Shown: positions 20,437-29,642 of the stretch, piece after piece
Position numbering within the stretch: position 1 is the first letter of the stretch
Layout: the number at the start of each line of letters is the position of its first letter
Source of the DNA: Candidatus Desulfovibrio gallistercoris
GTDB taxonomy: Bacteria > Desulfobacterota > Desulfovibrionia > Desulfovibrionales > Desulfovibrionaceae
Reading direction: 5' to 3'
NCBI GenBank assembly: GCA_019118745.1
Contig: DWYJ01000039.1
Span: 1-41,128, forward strand
DNA length: 41,128 nt
Notes under the pieces: model-generated
The model's input: only the letters and a program-made list of their open reading frames with translations
What the model was told of the DNA's origin: nothing
Databases searched by the model: none
Made by a program: the position numbers and the translations under genes

Positions 20437-21026
20437 CGGAAATCTTTTGTCTCGCGCTGGCCTATGTGGCCGGGTCCGTCCCGTGGGGACTGGTCATCGC
20501 CCGTGTCTTCTGCGGCATCGACCCCCGACAGGGCGGCAGCGGCAATACCGGTGCCACCAATGTGGCCCGCCTCTGCGGCTTCGGCTGGGGCGTGCTCACG
20601 CTGGCCTGCGATCTGGGCAAGGGGGCGCTGCCCGTCTGCCTGGCCCTGCACTGGGGCCTTTCCCCGTTCTGGGTGAGCCTCGTGGCGCTGGCCGCCGTGC
20701 TGGGGCACGTCTTTTCCTGCTTCATGCACTTTCGCGGCGGCAAGGCCGTGGCCACGAGCATCGGCATCTTCTTGCCGCTGGCCTTCTGGCCCCTGTTCGG
20801 CGCCTGCCTGCTCTGCCTGCTGGTCATCTGGCGCAGCGGCTACGTCTCCCTGGGCTCGCTGACCCTGGTCAGCGCGCTGGTGCTGAGCCTGCTCTTCTGC
20901 GGACAGTGGACTTGGCTGCCGCTGGGCATCTGCGTCTGGGCCCTCGTGGTCTGGAAACATCGGGAGAACATCGCCCGCCTGCGCGCCGGGACGGAAAAAA
21001 GCTGGCAGAAAAAGCGTCAGGACTGA
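20433..21026 (+). CDS. plsY: Glycerol-3-phosphate acyltransferase PlsY
   Basis: Integral membrane enzyme that transfers the acyl group of acyl-phosphate to glycerol 3-phosphate, giving lysophosphatidic acid, the first step of phospholipid synthesis. It is 197 residues, normal size, with about five hydrophobic segments. The three PlsY motifs are present: [10 protein letters not shown] (about 34-43), [18 protein letters not shown] (about 91-108) and [14 protein letters not shown] (about 175-188). It is translationally coupled to the ribonuclease gene (ATGA overlap). Confidence 0.96.
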   Translation: MTEIFCLALAYVAGSVPWGLVIARVFCGIDPRQGGSGNTGATNVARLCGFGWGVLTLACDLGKGALPVCLALHWGLSPFWVSLVALAAVLGHVFSCFMHFRGGKAVATSIGIFLPLAFWPLFGACLLCLLVIWRSGYVSLGSLTLVSALVLSLLFCGQWTWLPLGICVWALVVWKHRENIARLRAGTEKSWQKKRQD

Positions 21027-21061
21027 CGCCGCCACTGGTGGGAGGCGTCATGCCTTGCGAG

Positions 21062-21097
21062 AAAGGGGGACCGTTTTGCCGGACGGCCCCCTTTTTT
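21062..21097 (+). terminator. Terminator of the ribonuclease-plsY operon
   Basis: AAAGGGGG (21062-21069) pairs with CCCCCTTT (21087-21094), extended inward by CCG/CGG; six T follow the C run. It lies 35 bases after plsY. Confidence 0.88.
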
Positions 21098-21154
21098 CGT
21101 GGGATGCGTCCTCGTGCCCCTGCCTTGTCCCCCAAGAAGCATGACAACGGACTT

Positions 21155-21302
21155 TAGAATATTTTCCGTTTGAAACGCTGCACGTTCCCAACCATACGGC
21201 CTGTCGTTTCGCGGAAAAAACGCGGCTTTTCCGCTTGGTTTGGGCCGGGCCGCGTTGTGCCGCCGCCTCGCGTCTCACCTTTTTCAAAGATGAAACGCTC
21301 TA
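21155..21302 (+). repeat. 148-bp TAGAGC element, copy D (supplies the pbpC stop)
   Basis: Full-length copy, left end TAGAATATTTTCCG, right end GAAACGCTCTA. The final CTA (21300-21302) is the TAG stop of pbpC on the minus strand. The right-end hairpin on that strand (GCGTTTCATCTTT with AAAGGTGAGACGC) differs from copies B and C at several pairs yet stays fully paired, counting G-U. Confidence 0.88.
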
Positions 21303-23666
21303 CGGCACCAGCTCGATGCGGCAGATCTGCCGGGCGCTGCGGCCCTGATCGTCCACGGCAAGGATCTCCCGCCGGCCCGCGCTGTCCGGCTCCCAGAGGA
21401 AGGGCTCGCCGGGGGCCGCGCTGCCCAGATAGGCCGGGCCCGCGAACCAGTGGATACGGCGCACGTCGGGCTCCGCCGCCGCCACGAGGGGGATGCTGCG
21501 CGACGCTCCGGAAAGCGTCCGGTAATAGGTCACGCCCTTCTTGGGCAGAAGGATGCGCGGCGGCGTCCCGGCGGAGGGCCCGGCCCGCTCCGCCTCCGCC
21601 GGGCGGCACTGCGGCAGCCAGTCCGGCGGCAGCGGCTTGTCTATGCCGGCCTGGGCGAAGACCTTGCGCACGTCCGAAGGCCAGAATTCCCAATATCGCA
21701 CTTCGGTCTCTCCCTCGCGCGGCTCGCAGGCCCGCAGGCCCGTGGCCTTGTCGATGAGCAGCGGCCGCAGGATGCCGCTGTCCCGCACCGGGGACACGCC
21801 GGGGATGAAGAGCGTTTCCGCCGTCTCCGAGCAGCGGGAGATGTCCACATCCCCGGTGGCGGCGCAGACGGGCAGCTCCACCACATTGAGCCCGGCGCGC
21901 CGCTCCGCCGTCACGTCATGCAGAGGACGCAGCGCCGCCAGACCGTACGCCATCTCCGTAAACAGCGGCAGGGCCACCTCCCCGCCGATGAAAAGCGGAT
22001 TGGCCCGGTTGTCGAAGTTGCCCACCCACACCACAAGGACATACTCCCCCACCACGCCCGCGGTCCAGGCGTCGCGGAAGCCGTTGGAGGTGCCGGTCTT
22101 GCAGCGCAGGGGCACGAGACCGTCCGGCGTCCGCAGCATGGCGTCCTCCCTTTCCAGCATGCGCAGCGTCACGTAGGCGCTTTCCGGCGACAGCAGGCGG
22201 ACGGGCGCGGCGGCGGGCAGGTCGCGGCGCAGGCGCACCGGCTGCCAGAGCCCCTGATTGGCCAGCATGGCATAGAGGGCCGCCAGCTCGCGCATGGAGA
22301 CTTCCGCGCCGCCCAGCACCAGCGCAAGGCCGTAGTGCTCCGGCGGCCGGGGCAACTGGACGCCCGCCCTTTTCAGGAAGCCGTACAGGCCGGGCTCGGC
22401 GAGCTGCTCGGCAAGGATGATGGCCGGCAGGTTGCGGCTGGCCTTGAGGGCCGCATGGGCCGGCAGGGGCCCCCGGAAACCGCGGTCGAAATTTTCGGGA
22501 TCATACCCGCCGAAGGAACGCGGGCTGTCGATGAGCAGGGTCATGGGATGGATGAGCCCCTGCTCCAGGGCCAGCGCATAGATGAAGGGCTTGAGGGTGG
22601 AACCGGGCGAACGGCGGGCGCGGCTGCCGTCCACCTGTCCGTCGATGGAGGCATCGTGGAAACCGGCCGAACCGGCCAGCGCGCAGACCCGCATGTCCGA
22701 CGTGCGCACGAGCATGGCCGCCGCATTGCGGATGCCGTAGGCGCGCCCTCTGGCCGTCAGGGCGGACAGATGCTCTTCCAGCAGGCGCTGGAGATCCGGC
22801 TCGATGCCGGTGGCCATGACGCCCCGCGGCGCGGGCGCGCCGCTGTCGGCCAGCAGTTCCGCGCAGACATGCGGCGCAAGGAAAGGCAGTTGTCCCGGCG
22901 AGCGCACCCGCAGCGGGGGCGGCGCGGGCCCCGCCGGGCCGTCCGCGTCTTCCGCCAGCAGACGTTCCAGCCGGGCGCGCGCCGCGGCAAAATCCTTCCC
23001 GTGCAGGGGGTGGCGCTGTACGGGGTTCTGCGGGACGACCGCCAGCGCGTGGCTCTCCATGACCGTCAGACGGCTGGCCGGTTTGTTGAAATAGATGCGG
23101 GCGGCGGCCTCTATCCCCTCGATGTTGCCGCCATAGGGGGCAAGATTGAAATAGGCTTCCAGGATCTCCTGCTTGCTGTAGTGCCGCTCCAGCAGCAGGG
23201 CCGTCCAGATCTGACGCAGCTTGCCGCCGATGTCCGAGGTCGTCAGGCCCAGCCGCAGGCGGGCCACCTGCATGGTGACGGTGGAACCGCCCCGGCGGCG
23301 CTCCCCACCCAGATAGGTGCCCCAGGCCGCCCGCAACAGGGAAAGGACGTTGACGCCGGGATGCGACCAGAAATGCCGGTCCTCATAACGTATGAGCGCC
23401 TGCACGGCTTCCGGGGCGATATCGTCCAGCCCGACCCGCAGACGGTAGGTCTGATCCCTGGCCAGGCCCATGCGGAGGATGCCGCCGTCCGCATCGGTCA
23501 CCAGCCGGGCGAAGGGCACCCCGTCCAGCAGCGGGGGCGGCGGCAGCAACCCCAGCAAGGCGTAGAGGAGCAGCAGGACGCAGAGCGGCAAACCGAACCA
23601 TGCCCCCAAGCGGAGCAGACGGCGTGGCAGGCGTGAAGCCAATGGCAGGCGGCGCGCGGCGGGCAT
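21300..23666 (-). CDS. pbpC: Penicillin-binding protein 1C
   Basis: Bifunctional class A-type peptidoglycan synthase of the PBP1C group, anchored in the inner membrane with its domains in the periplasm. The 788-residue protein has a membrane anchor (about 22-42), a GT51 glycosyltransferase domain with YEDRHFWSHPGVN (94-106, catalytic E95) and GGSTVTMQ (126-133), and a transpeptidase domain with SPGSTLKP (353-360, active S356), SRN (409-411) and KTGTS (522-526). The C-terminal ~90 residues match the BiPBP_C extension of this group. All catalytic motifs are intact. It lies downstream of the alpha-2-macroglobulin gene on the same strand, the pairing known from many bacteria. GAGG precedes the ATG. 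Its TAG stop lies in repeat copy D. Confidence 0.95.
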   Translation of the reverse strand: MPAARRLPLASRLPRRLLRLGAWFGLPLCVLLLLYALLGLLPPPPLLDGVPFARLVTDADGGILRMGLARDQTYRLRVGLDDIAPEAVQALIRYEDRHFWSHPGVNVLSLLRAAWGTYLGGERRRGGSTVTMQVARLRLGLTTSDIGGKLRQIWTALLLERHYSKQEILEAYFNLAPYGGNIEGIEAAARIYFNKPASRLTVMESHALAVVPQNPVQRHPLHGKDFAAARARLERLLAEDADGPAGPAPPPLRVRSPGQLPFLAPHVCAELLADSGAPAPRGVMATGIEPDLQRLLEEHLSALTARGRAYGIRNAAAMLVRTSDMRVCALAGSAGFHDASIDGQVDGSRARRSPGSTLKPFIYALALEQGLIHPMTLLIDSPRSFGGYDPENFDRGFRGPLPAHAALKASRNLPAIILAEQLAEPGLYGFLKRAGVQLPRPPEHYGLALVLGGAEVSMRELAALYAMLANQGLWQPVRLRRDLPAAAPVRLLSPESAYVTLRMLEREDAMLRTPDGLVPLRCKTGTSNGFRDAWTAGVVGEYVLVVWVGNFDNRANPLFIGGEVALPLFTEMAYGLAALRPLHDVTAERRAGLNVVELPVCAATGDVDISRCSETAETLFIPGVSPVRDSGILRPLLIDKATGLRACEPREGETEVRYWEFWPSDVRKVFAQAGIDKPLPPDWLPQCRPAEAERAGPSAGTPPRILLPKKGVTYYRTLSGASRSIPLVAAAEPDVRRIHWFAGPAYLGSAAPGEPFLWEPDSAGRREILAVDDQGRSARQICRIELVP

Positions 23667-23678
23667 GCGGCAGTCCTC

Positions 23679-23880
23679 GTGAGCGTTTTCCGTTTGGTTT
23701 TGGCCGGGCGGCGCACGGGCCGGACTCCCGGAGAGAGTCCGACCCGAGACCTTCAGGGCCTATCAACACTATTCGCTGTCTGTTTGGGGGGGAGGGGAAC
23801 CCCTCGCGTTGCTGTCGATGTCTGTAAGGCTCCTGCGTCGCCTAAGATGTGGGGCGCGCCGCCCCTCAGGGGATGCTCTA
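23679..23880 (+). repeat. Broken copy (E) of the 148-bp element between A2M and pbpC
   Basis: The left end GAGCGTTTTCCGTTTGG (23681-23697) joins directly to a GGTTTTGGCCGGGCGGCGC stretch, so the middle of the element is deleted. The right end is reduced to ATGCTCTA (23873-23880), whose CTA is the TAG stop of the alpha-2-macroglobulin gene. Between them is unrelated DNA with hairpins CGGACTC/GAGTCCG (23721-23741) and GGGGCG/CGCCCC (23851-23865). The left end is clear, the right end less so. Confidence 0.55.
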
Positions 23881-26800
23881 CGGCAGGATCTCGAGACTGC
23901 CCCCGGCGCTGTGGCCGTACATCCCCTGATCATACATGGCTTCGACATAGGCCGGAGGGATGGCGAACGTCCCCCGGTTCACCGCCCGGATGCGGTAGGT
24001 GTAGACCAGCGGTTCATTGTCCACATCGGCAAAGAGCAACATGCGGTCGTCGCGCCGGTCGGCGAACTTCAGCCCGCGCGGGGGCCGTTCCCCGCCCGCC
24101 GAGCCGCGCGCAAGGACCATCTCGCAGCCGCCGGGCAAAAGGTCGCTCACCACGCAGTCGGGGATCTGCCGCTTCTGCCCGCGGACCGTGATCCGCACCG
24201 TCAGCACGTCGCCCTGCCGCACCTGACGCACCGGCCGGCCCTGCGCGTCGAGGTAGTCGCGGCTGATCTCGATGCCGTGCGCGGCCGCGCCATCCGCTGG
24301 CCGGGCATCGTAGCCCGTGGTGGCGATCTGCCAGAAGAGACGCGGGGAAGCGGCGGGCATCTTCAGGGCGTAGCGGCGGCACTGCGGCTGTTCCACCGAC
24401 AGCAGCGCGCCCCCGGCCGGCAGGCTGCGCCGCGCCTCCCCTTCGCCATCGACGCAGACGAGTTCCGCCCCTTCCAGCGCCTCGCGCGTGCCGCCGCCGA
24501 TGCTCAGCAACGCCCGCGCCCCCTGCGCGGCGGAAAAGGTGGCGTAGCGGCCTCCCTTCACGGCCTGCGCCACGGCGTCGAACAGATCGGCCTTCAGCGC
24601 ATCCGTACAGAATTCCGGGAAGTGGCGCGCCAGCAGCGTAGTCAGCAGCACCCGCTGTGCCAGCTCGTCGAACCAGCCCGCCGGACGGCAGACGATGGCG
24701 TCGGGGCGCAGATCGGCGGACATGAACATCTGCTTGCGGCTGCTCGCCACGAACACGGCCGTCAGATCCGTTTCCCAGTCCGCCACCTTGTACTCGGCAA
24801 GGCCATCCTGGAGATTTTCCAGCAGCTGGGTGGTCACACGCCCCTCACGGGTCAGCACCCAGATGCCGTAAGCGGAGATGCGCGCCGCCGCCAGCGAGGA
24901 GCTGTTCAGGGGGCAGAGCCTTTCCACGGCGTCGCACAGGCGCTGGAGCAGATCGTCCGCCCCGCCGCGTCCGGCCTCCCGCATGGCCAGCAGGAAGTCG
25001 GCGGCATAGACCGTCAGCAGCGGATCGGGCCTGCCGCCGGGCCACGGGGCCACGCCGCCGCGGGTCAGCCGTTCCCCGATGGCGCTCATGGCCGCTTCCA
25101 GCAGGTCCTCGTCCTGCTTCTCGTCCGGGAAGAGACCGGGATGATCGCGCAGCAGGAGCCGGGCAAAGGCGCGGCTGATGAGCTGTTCCGTGCAGCCGTA
25201 GGGGTAGGCGTGCAGATAGGCGGCAAAACCGCGCACCAACGGCAGCGGCTGCGCGGACAGGGAGGCCGTGCTGCGCGCGCCGAAGGCGAGGACGTCACGC
25301 TCCACGGGCAACTCGGCGGACTGTGTGGCGCTGCCCACCTGCAAACTCGTGCGCAGAGGGCTTGCGGGCCTTACGGACAATGAGGCCGTCCGCTCGTATG
25401 CCGAGTCCCCGCAGCGGGCCGTGAAACGCACATCCGCCGCTCCGGCCCGATCCGTGGCCCGCAGACGGAACGGCAGCACCACCTCGGCCTGCGGCCCCAC
25501 CTCCGCCTGCGACGGCGGCGCGGCGCTGAAGGCGAGGCCCGTGTCCGCCGTGGCGGCCACCTCCACCCGGACCGGCTGATCCGTGGTATTGGCCAGCACC
25601 AGCGCGCCCTCGAAGCTGTCCCCCGGCGAGACGGTCAGCGGCAGCTGCGGCGTCAGCACCAGCGGCGCGACGGCGGTCCCGGCCCGCTCCGCCGACCCGG
25701 CGCAGTCCGCCGAGGCCCCCACGGCCATGAGGCGCAGCTTGCCGTTGTAATAGGCGGGCACGGGGATCTCCACCGTCACCCCTTCGGGGGTGACGTCCAG
25801 CAGGGACGACCAGGTGGCCAGCGGCGGTTCTTCCCGCCGCTTGAAAGGATTCTGGAAGCGCCCTCCCCCGTTGCCGCCGTCCATGCCGCCGCCAAAGGCG
25901 GAGACGCGGCGCGGCATGAGCAGATCAAGCGCCTGGAGGGTACGCACTTCGAGCGCGCGGTCCGTGAGCAGGCCGGCCAGCGGCGAAGGCGTCGCAAAGC
26001 CGGTCAGCTGGAGCACCCCTTCATCCACGGCAAAGAGCACCGCCTTGCCCGGCTTTTCCGCACGCAGGGTCACACGCAGGGAGGAGCCGGGCAGCACGCT
26101 GTCCGGGGCCTCGATGGACAGGCGCATGTCGCGCTGCCGGACGGCGGCCGTAAAGGGCGCGACGGCATAACTGTGCGGCGTCATGTAGACGGCCCCGGCA
26201 TCCCCGGCCCGCACGAAGGAGACGTTGACGTAGCCGCGTCCCTCGAAGTTTGCGGGGATGGCGATCTCCTGCACCGTATCGCCCGCGGCGGCCGTGAACC
26301 AGGCGAAGGCCGCCACGCCGTCCCGCTCCAGCGTGATCAGGCCGGTGCCGTCATAGGGCAGCGACATGGCCAGCCGGATGGTCTCGCCCGCGGCATAATC
26401 CGCCTTGTCCAGACGCAGGCGCATCTTGCCGGGCACGAGCTCCGCCCCCGGCGCGAGCGGACGCTCCCCGGCCACGGCGTAGGGCACGGAGGCCAGCAGC
26501 GTCCCCGCGGCATCCCGCACGGTGAGCAGGTACTCGCCGGCCTCCTCCGTGGCCAGCGGCAGACGCAGACCTTGCGGGCCCACCTGCCGCACCTCCTGCC
26601 GGAAAGGCACATCCACGGGCGTCTCATCGTAGCGAAAATCGCCGTTGCCGTCCTGCACGAGGCTGGTGGCGTAGCGGCGCAGCGCAACGGCAAAGGTCAG
26701 CCCCTCCAGCGAGATGCGTTGCAGATCGGGGTCGACGGCCACGAATTCCAGTTCCGCCCGCGCGTTCTGCGGGATGAACTGCAGATTGGTCAGCGCGCCC

Positions 26801-29430
26801 AGGGGACGGTAGCCCAGCATGCTGGTGCGCGGCGAGACGAGGAACGAGGTCTGGGCCGTGGCGGCCCGGCCGCCGTCCGCCTCGAAGCCTTCGGCAAGGA
26901 CCGTGCAGCGCGCCGATGTCCGCCCCGCCAGCCCGGCGGGGAAGGTGAGCACGGCCGCCCCTTCGGCATCGGTCCGCGTTTCGGGCAGATCGCGCCCCTG
27001 CACCGTCCCGGCAAAGGGGGCCGGATCGTCGAAGGTGAATTCCTCAAAGCCCGCAAAGGCCAGACGGGCAGGCGCGAGCGTGGCGTAGCCCCTGACCTTG
27101 TGCCCGGCCGCCGGAGCGCCGTAAAGATTCTTCAGCCGCACCCGCACATCCGGCAACGCGTCCGGCGAGACGGCCAGCCAGCCCCGCGCCGTCGGTCTTT
27201 CCAGCTTGAGGGACAGGGTATCCGGCTGGAACTCCTCCACCCGCGCCACGGCCGTGCCCAGGATGTTCGCGGAGTCGGCCGTCCGCACGCTCAGGAGGTA
27301 ATTGCCCGTGGGGGCCGTTGCGGGGGACGGCCAGTCAAAGAGGCTCATGCCGTTCCGTCCGGCCGTGAAGCCGCGCTTCATGACAAGCTTGCCCAGCGGG
27401 TTGCGCACCTCGGCCACCAGCGGCAGGTCGGCGGGCAGGCTCCCCCAGTCGGCCCGCCGCAGCACGCAGCCGAAATGCAGCGTCTCGCCGGGACGGAACA
27501 TGCCGCGCTGCGTGAAGACGAAGGCCGAGAGCCCCTCCGGAGAGGAGACCCTGCCGCCCACGGGGAACTCGGAATAGTTCAGCTCTCTGGACATGTCGGT
27601 CAGCGGCAGCCAGGCAAGGTCGCCGCGCCCTTCGACGGAGGACTCCGCCACGGCGGCCACCGGCTGCCGCTCGCGGGAAAGCCCGTTGAGCGAAGGGAAG
27701 GCGGCATGCCCGCCGGCATCCGTCACTCCCTCGGCCACCGGCTTGCCGTTGGCCCCAAGGATGCTCACCCGCACCCCGGCGGCGGGCCCCCGCCTGCTGA
27801 AGGAATGCACGAAGGCCTCATACCCGCCGAGCGCCGTGCGCTTCAGCAGGAGGCCAAGATCCGTGATCAGCACCATGCGGGAAGCGGAGACGGCTTCCTT
27901 GCCGTCCTTGATGCCGGTCAGCTGCACGCGCATGAGACCGTGCACGTCCTCCCCCGCGGCGGCCAGCACCGGCGACAGGGGCAGGCCGGCGAACTGCGCC
28001 GCGCCGGGCGCGGCGGCGGCCAGCGGGATCTCGCCGCGTACGCTCTCACTCAGGGCCTCCAGGCCCAGCGGCGTCCCGGCCAGCGGCTCGGTGAAGGCCA
28101 TGCCCGATCCCTGCGCCAGCAGGGCCAGGAAGGGATCGCGCACGAGCTGGGCTTCCCAGCGTATGGCGTCAAGGTCGGTGGCGTACAGATCCAGCGTATT
28201 GTCCTCCGCCAGAGACAGCACATTGCCGGGCTGGAGGAAATCCAGCGAGGCTCCGGCGGCTTCATGGCGCAGGACCCCGCGCCATTCCCTGCCCAGCGGC
28301 GTCCCCGAGGCAGCCGCGCACCGGCCGTCGATGCTGATGAGCAGGTAGCTGTCCGGATCGGCGGGGATGCGGAAGCGCAACCGGGCCACGGGCGTATCGT
28401 CCTGCATGAGGGAGACGGGCGTGAGCTTCTTGCCCTCGGCCAGCGCCTGCGCGGGGATGACCGGCGCGGCATGCCAGTTGTAGGGGCGGGAATCCGACGG
28501 CGAGCGGAAGCGCGGCAGCTGACGCACGTCAAGATGGCGCAGCACTTCCTCCGGCGAGACGTAGAGCGTGGTCTCGAGGTCCAGCACGCAGGCCTTGTCC
28601 AGCTTGCCGTCCAGCTCCCGCACGAGGTTGGCTCCCTTCACGGCAAAGAGGTTCGCGCCGCCCTTCACGGCGGCCCGGAAGGTCGTGCCCTTCTCCTTGC
28701 CGGACAGGCCGAAAAAGCGCGCCTTGCCGTCCTCGACGCTGAAGCGGGGCATGCCCTCCACGAGGAGGCGGGCCTCGACATCCTGTTCAGCCGGCTTTTT
28801 CACTGGGAAGGAGATGTTCAGCCGGTCACGCGCGGCGCTCCAGACCCGTTCCGCCTCGCCGAAGCCCACGCCCGGCGCGGAGCAGGTCATGAGCGGTCCC
28901 TTGTCCCCGACGGGGTAGTTGAATTCCAGCGAGAAGGCCAGCCGGTGCCGGGCCTGCGGGGACGGGTCGATCCAGAAGGCGCTTTCCACAAGACGGACGC
29001 TGAGCGCCTCCGTGCGGACGGAGAGACGCTGCCTGTCGATCTTCACCGACGCGGGCCGGGCCATCTCCGAGAGGTCCGCCGTATAGGTCGTCCCCGGCGC
29101 GGGGGATTCCCCCTCGTCGAGCACGAAGAAGAGGCTCGTGCTGTCGCGCCACTGCCAATGCCCCTTGAGCGGCGGCGTCAGGCGTACGCCTTCTTCCGTG
29201 GCTCCCGGTTCGCCAAGGTCGGCCGCGCACCTGACCTGCCAGTTTTCCCCGTAGCGGGCGCGGCATTGCTTCTCGTCCGGCGGGAAGCTGAGGATCAGCC
29301 CCTCCGTCCACGGGTAGCCCGCGGACAGGGTGGCCGTCCGCAGGGCCGGGTCCGCCGCCGTGGCGCATCGCGCCGTGCCCGGGCAGAACAGTATGCCCGC
29401 CGCAAGAAGAAGGGAAAGAAACAGCTGCAT
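23878..29430 (-). CDS. yfhM: Bacterial alpha-2-macroglobulin, thioester type
   Basis: Large periplasmic protease trap: a protease cuts a bait region, the protein collapses around it and an internal thioester may bind it covalently. The 1850-residue protein begins with a signal peptide (about 1-23, ending near ARCA). No convincing lipobox is present, so it may be soluble, unlike lipid-anchored E. coli YfhM. A long series of macroglobulin domains follows. A Gly-rich loop (about 1175-1195) precedes the conserved central A2M segment (LATWSSLLDVTPEG). The thioester motif GCTEQ is intact, with C1413 and Q1416. AAGGAGG 7 bases before the ATG is an excellent ribosome site. It is followed by pbpC, as in the known defence/wall-repair pair. 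Its TAG stop falls at the end of a repeat remnant. Confidence 0.94.
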   Translation of the reverse strand: MQLFLSLLLAAGILFCPGTARCATAADPALRTATLSAGYPWTEGLILSFPPDEKQCRARYGENWQVRCAADLGEPGATEEGVRLTPPLKGHWQWRDSTSLFFVLDEGESPAPGTTYTADLSEMARPASVKIDRQRLSVRTEALSVRLVESAFWIDPSPQARHRLAFSLEFNYPVGDKGPLMTCSAPGVGFGEAERVWSAARDRLNISFPVKKPAEQDVEARLLVEGMPRFSVEDGKARFFGLSGKEKGTTFRAAVKGGANLFAVKGANLVRELDGKLDKACVLDLETTLYVSPEEVLRHLDVRQLPRFRSPSDSRPYNWHAAPVIPAQALAEGKKLTPVSLMQDDTPVARLRFRIPADPDSYLLISIDGRCAAASGTPLGREWRGVLRHEAAGASLDFLQPGNVLSLAEDNTLDLYATDLDAIRWEAQLVRDPFLALLAQGSGMAFTEPLAGTPLGLEALSESVRGEIPLAAAAPGAAQFAGLPLSPVLAAAGEDVHGLMRVQLTGIKDGKEAVSASRMVLITDLGLLLKRTALGGYEAFVHSFSRRGPAAGVRVSILGANGKPVAEGVTDAGGHAAFPSLNGLSRERQPVAAVAESSVEGRGDLAWLPLTDMSRELNYSEFPVGGRVSSPEGLSAFVFTQRGMFRPGETLHFGCVLRRADWGSLPADLPLVAEVRNPLGKLVMKRGFTAGRNGMSLFDWPSPATAPTGNYLLSVRTADSANILGTAVARVEEFQPDTLSLKLERPTARGWLAVSPDALPDVRVRLKNLYGAPAAGHKVRGYATLAPARLAFAGFEEFTFDDPAPFAGTVQGRDLPETRTDAEGAAVLTFPAGLAGRTSARCTVLAEGFEADGGRAATAQTSFLVSPRTSMLGYRPLGALTNLQFIPQNARAELEFVAVDPDLQRISLEGLTFAVALRRYATSLVQDGNGDFRYDETPVDVPFRQEVRQVGPQGLRLPLATEEAGEYLLTVRDAAGTLLASVPYAVAGERPLAPGAELVPGKMRLRLDKADYAAGETIRLAMSLPYDGTGLITLERDGVAAFAWFTAAAGDTVQEIAIPANFEGRGYVNVSFVRAGDAGAVYMTPHSYAVAPFTAAVRQRDMRLSIEAPDSVLPGSSLRVTLRAEKPGKAVLFAVDEGVLQLTGFATPSPLAGLLTDRALEVRTLQALDLLMPRRVSAFGGGMDGGNGGGRFQNPFKRREEPPLATWSSLLDVTPEGVTVEIPVPAYYNGKLRLMAVGASADCAGSAERAGTAVAPLVLTPQLPLTVSPGDSFEGALVLANTTDQPVRVEVAATADTGLAFSAAPPSQAEVGPQAEVVLPFRLRATDRAGAADVRFTARCGDSAYERTASLSVRPASPLRTSLQVGSATQSAELPVERDVLAFGARSTASLSAQPLPLVRGFAAYLHAYPYGCTEQLISRAFARLLLRDHPGLFPDEKQDEDLLEAAMSAIGERLTRGGVAPWPGGRPDPLLTVYAADFLLAMREAGRGGADDLLQRLCDAVERLCPLNSSSLAAARISAYGIWVLTREGRVTTQLLENLQDGLAEYKVADWETDLTAVFVASSRKQMFMSADLRPDAIVCRPAGWFDELAQRVLLTTLLARHFPEFCTDALKADLFDAVAQAVKGGRYATFSAAQGARALLSIGGGTREALEGAELVCVDGEGEARRSLPAGGALLSVEQPQCRRYALKMPAASPRLFWQIATTGYDARPADGAAAHGIEISRDYLDAQGRPVRQVRQGDVLTVRITVRGQKRQIPDCVVSDLLPGGCEMVLARGSAGGERPPRGLKFADRRDDRMLLFADVDNEPLVYTYRIRAVNRGTFAIPPAYVEAMYDQGMYGHSAGGSLEILP

Positions 29431-29567
29431 GGCGCGCCTCCTTGGCTTGTGCCGCTTTGTCCGCGCGGGACGGGACAGTTTTTCCGCTCATGCAGTGTGA
29501 CGGCATCAGCGCCAAAAGTAAAGGAAGGCGGAGTGCCCGGCCGCCCGTGCGACAAAAGACTTCCGTC

Positions 29568-29596
29568 TCGACAAACGGCCGCTGACGGGCTACATT
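29568..29596 (+). promoter_or_regulatory. thrC promoter
   Basis: TCGACA (29568-29573), 17 bases, TACATT (29591-29596). Start near 29603 gives a leader of about 40 bases. Both boxes are one or two mismatches from consensus and spacing is ideal. Confidence 0.6.
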
Positions 29597-29642
29597 TTCC
29601 GCGCCATTTCCCGGCAGTTTTTCGGCATAAGGAGCCACTTTC

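Noticed and set aside
21450-23636. A 728-codon open frame on the plus strand opposite pbpC
   Set aside because: Same codon-bias shadow effect; pbpC motifs are complete on the minus strand.
29500-29520. Sigma-54-like TGGC...TGC pattern upstream of the alpha-2-macroglobulin gene
   Set aside because: The GG-to-GC spacing is 7 instead of 10 bases.
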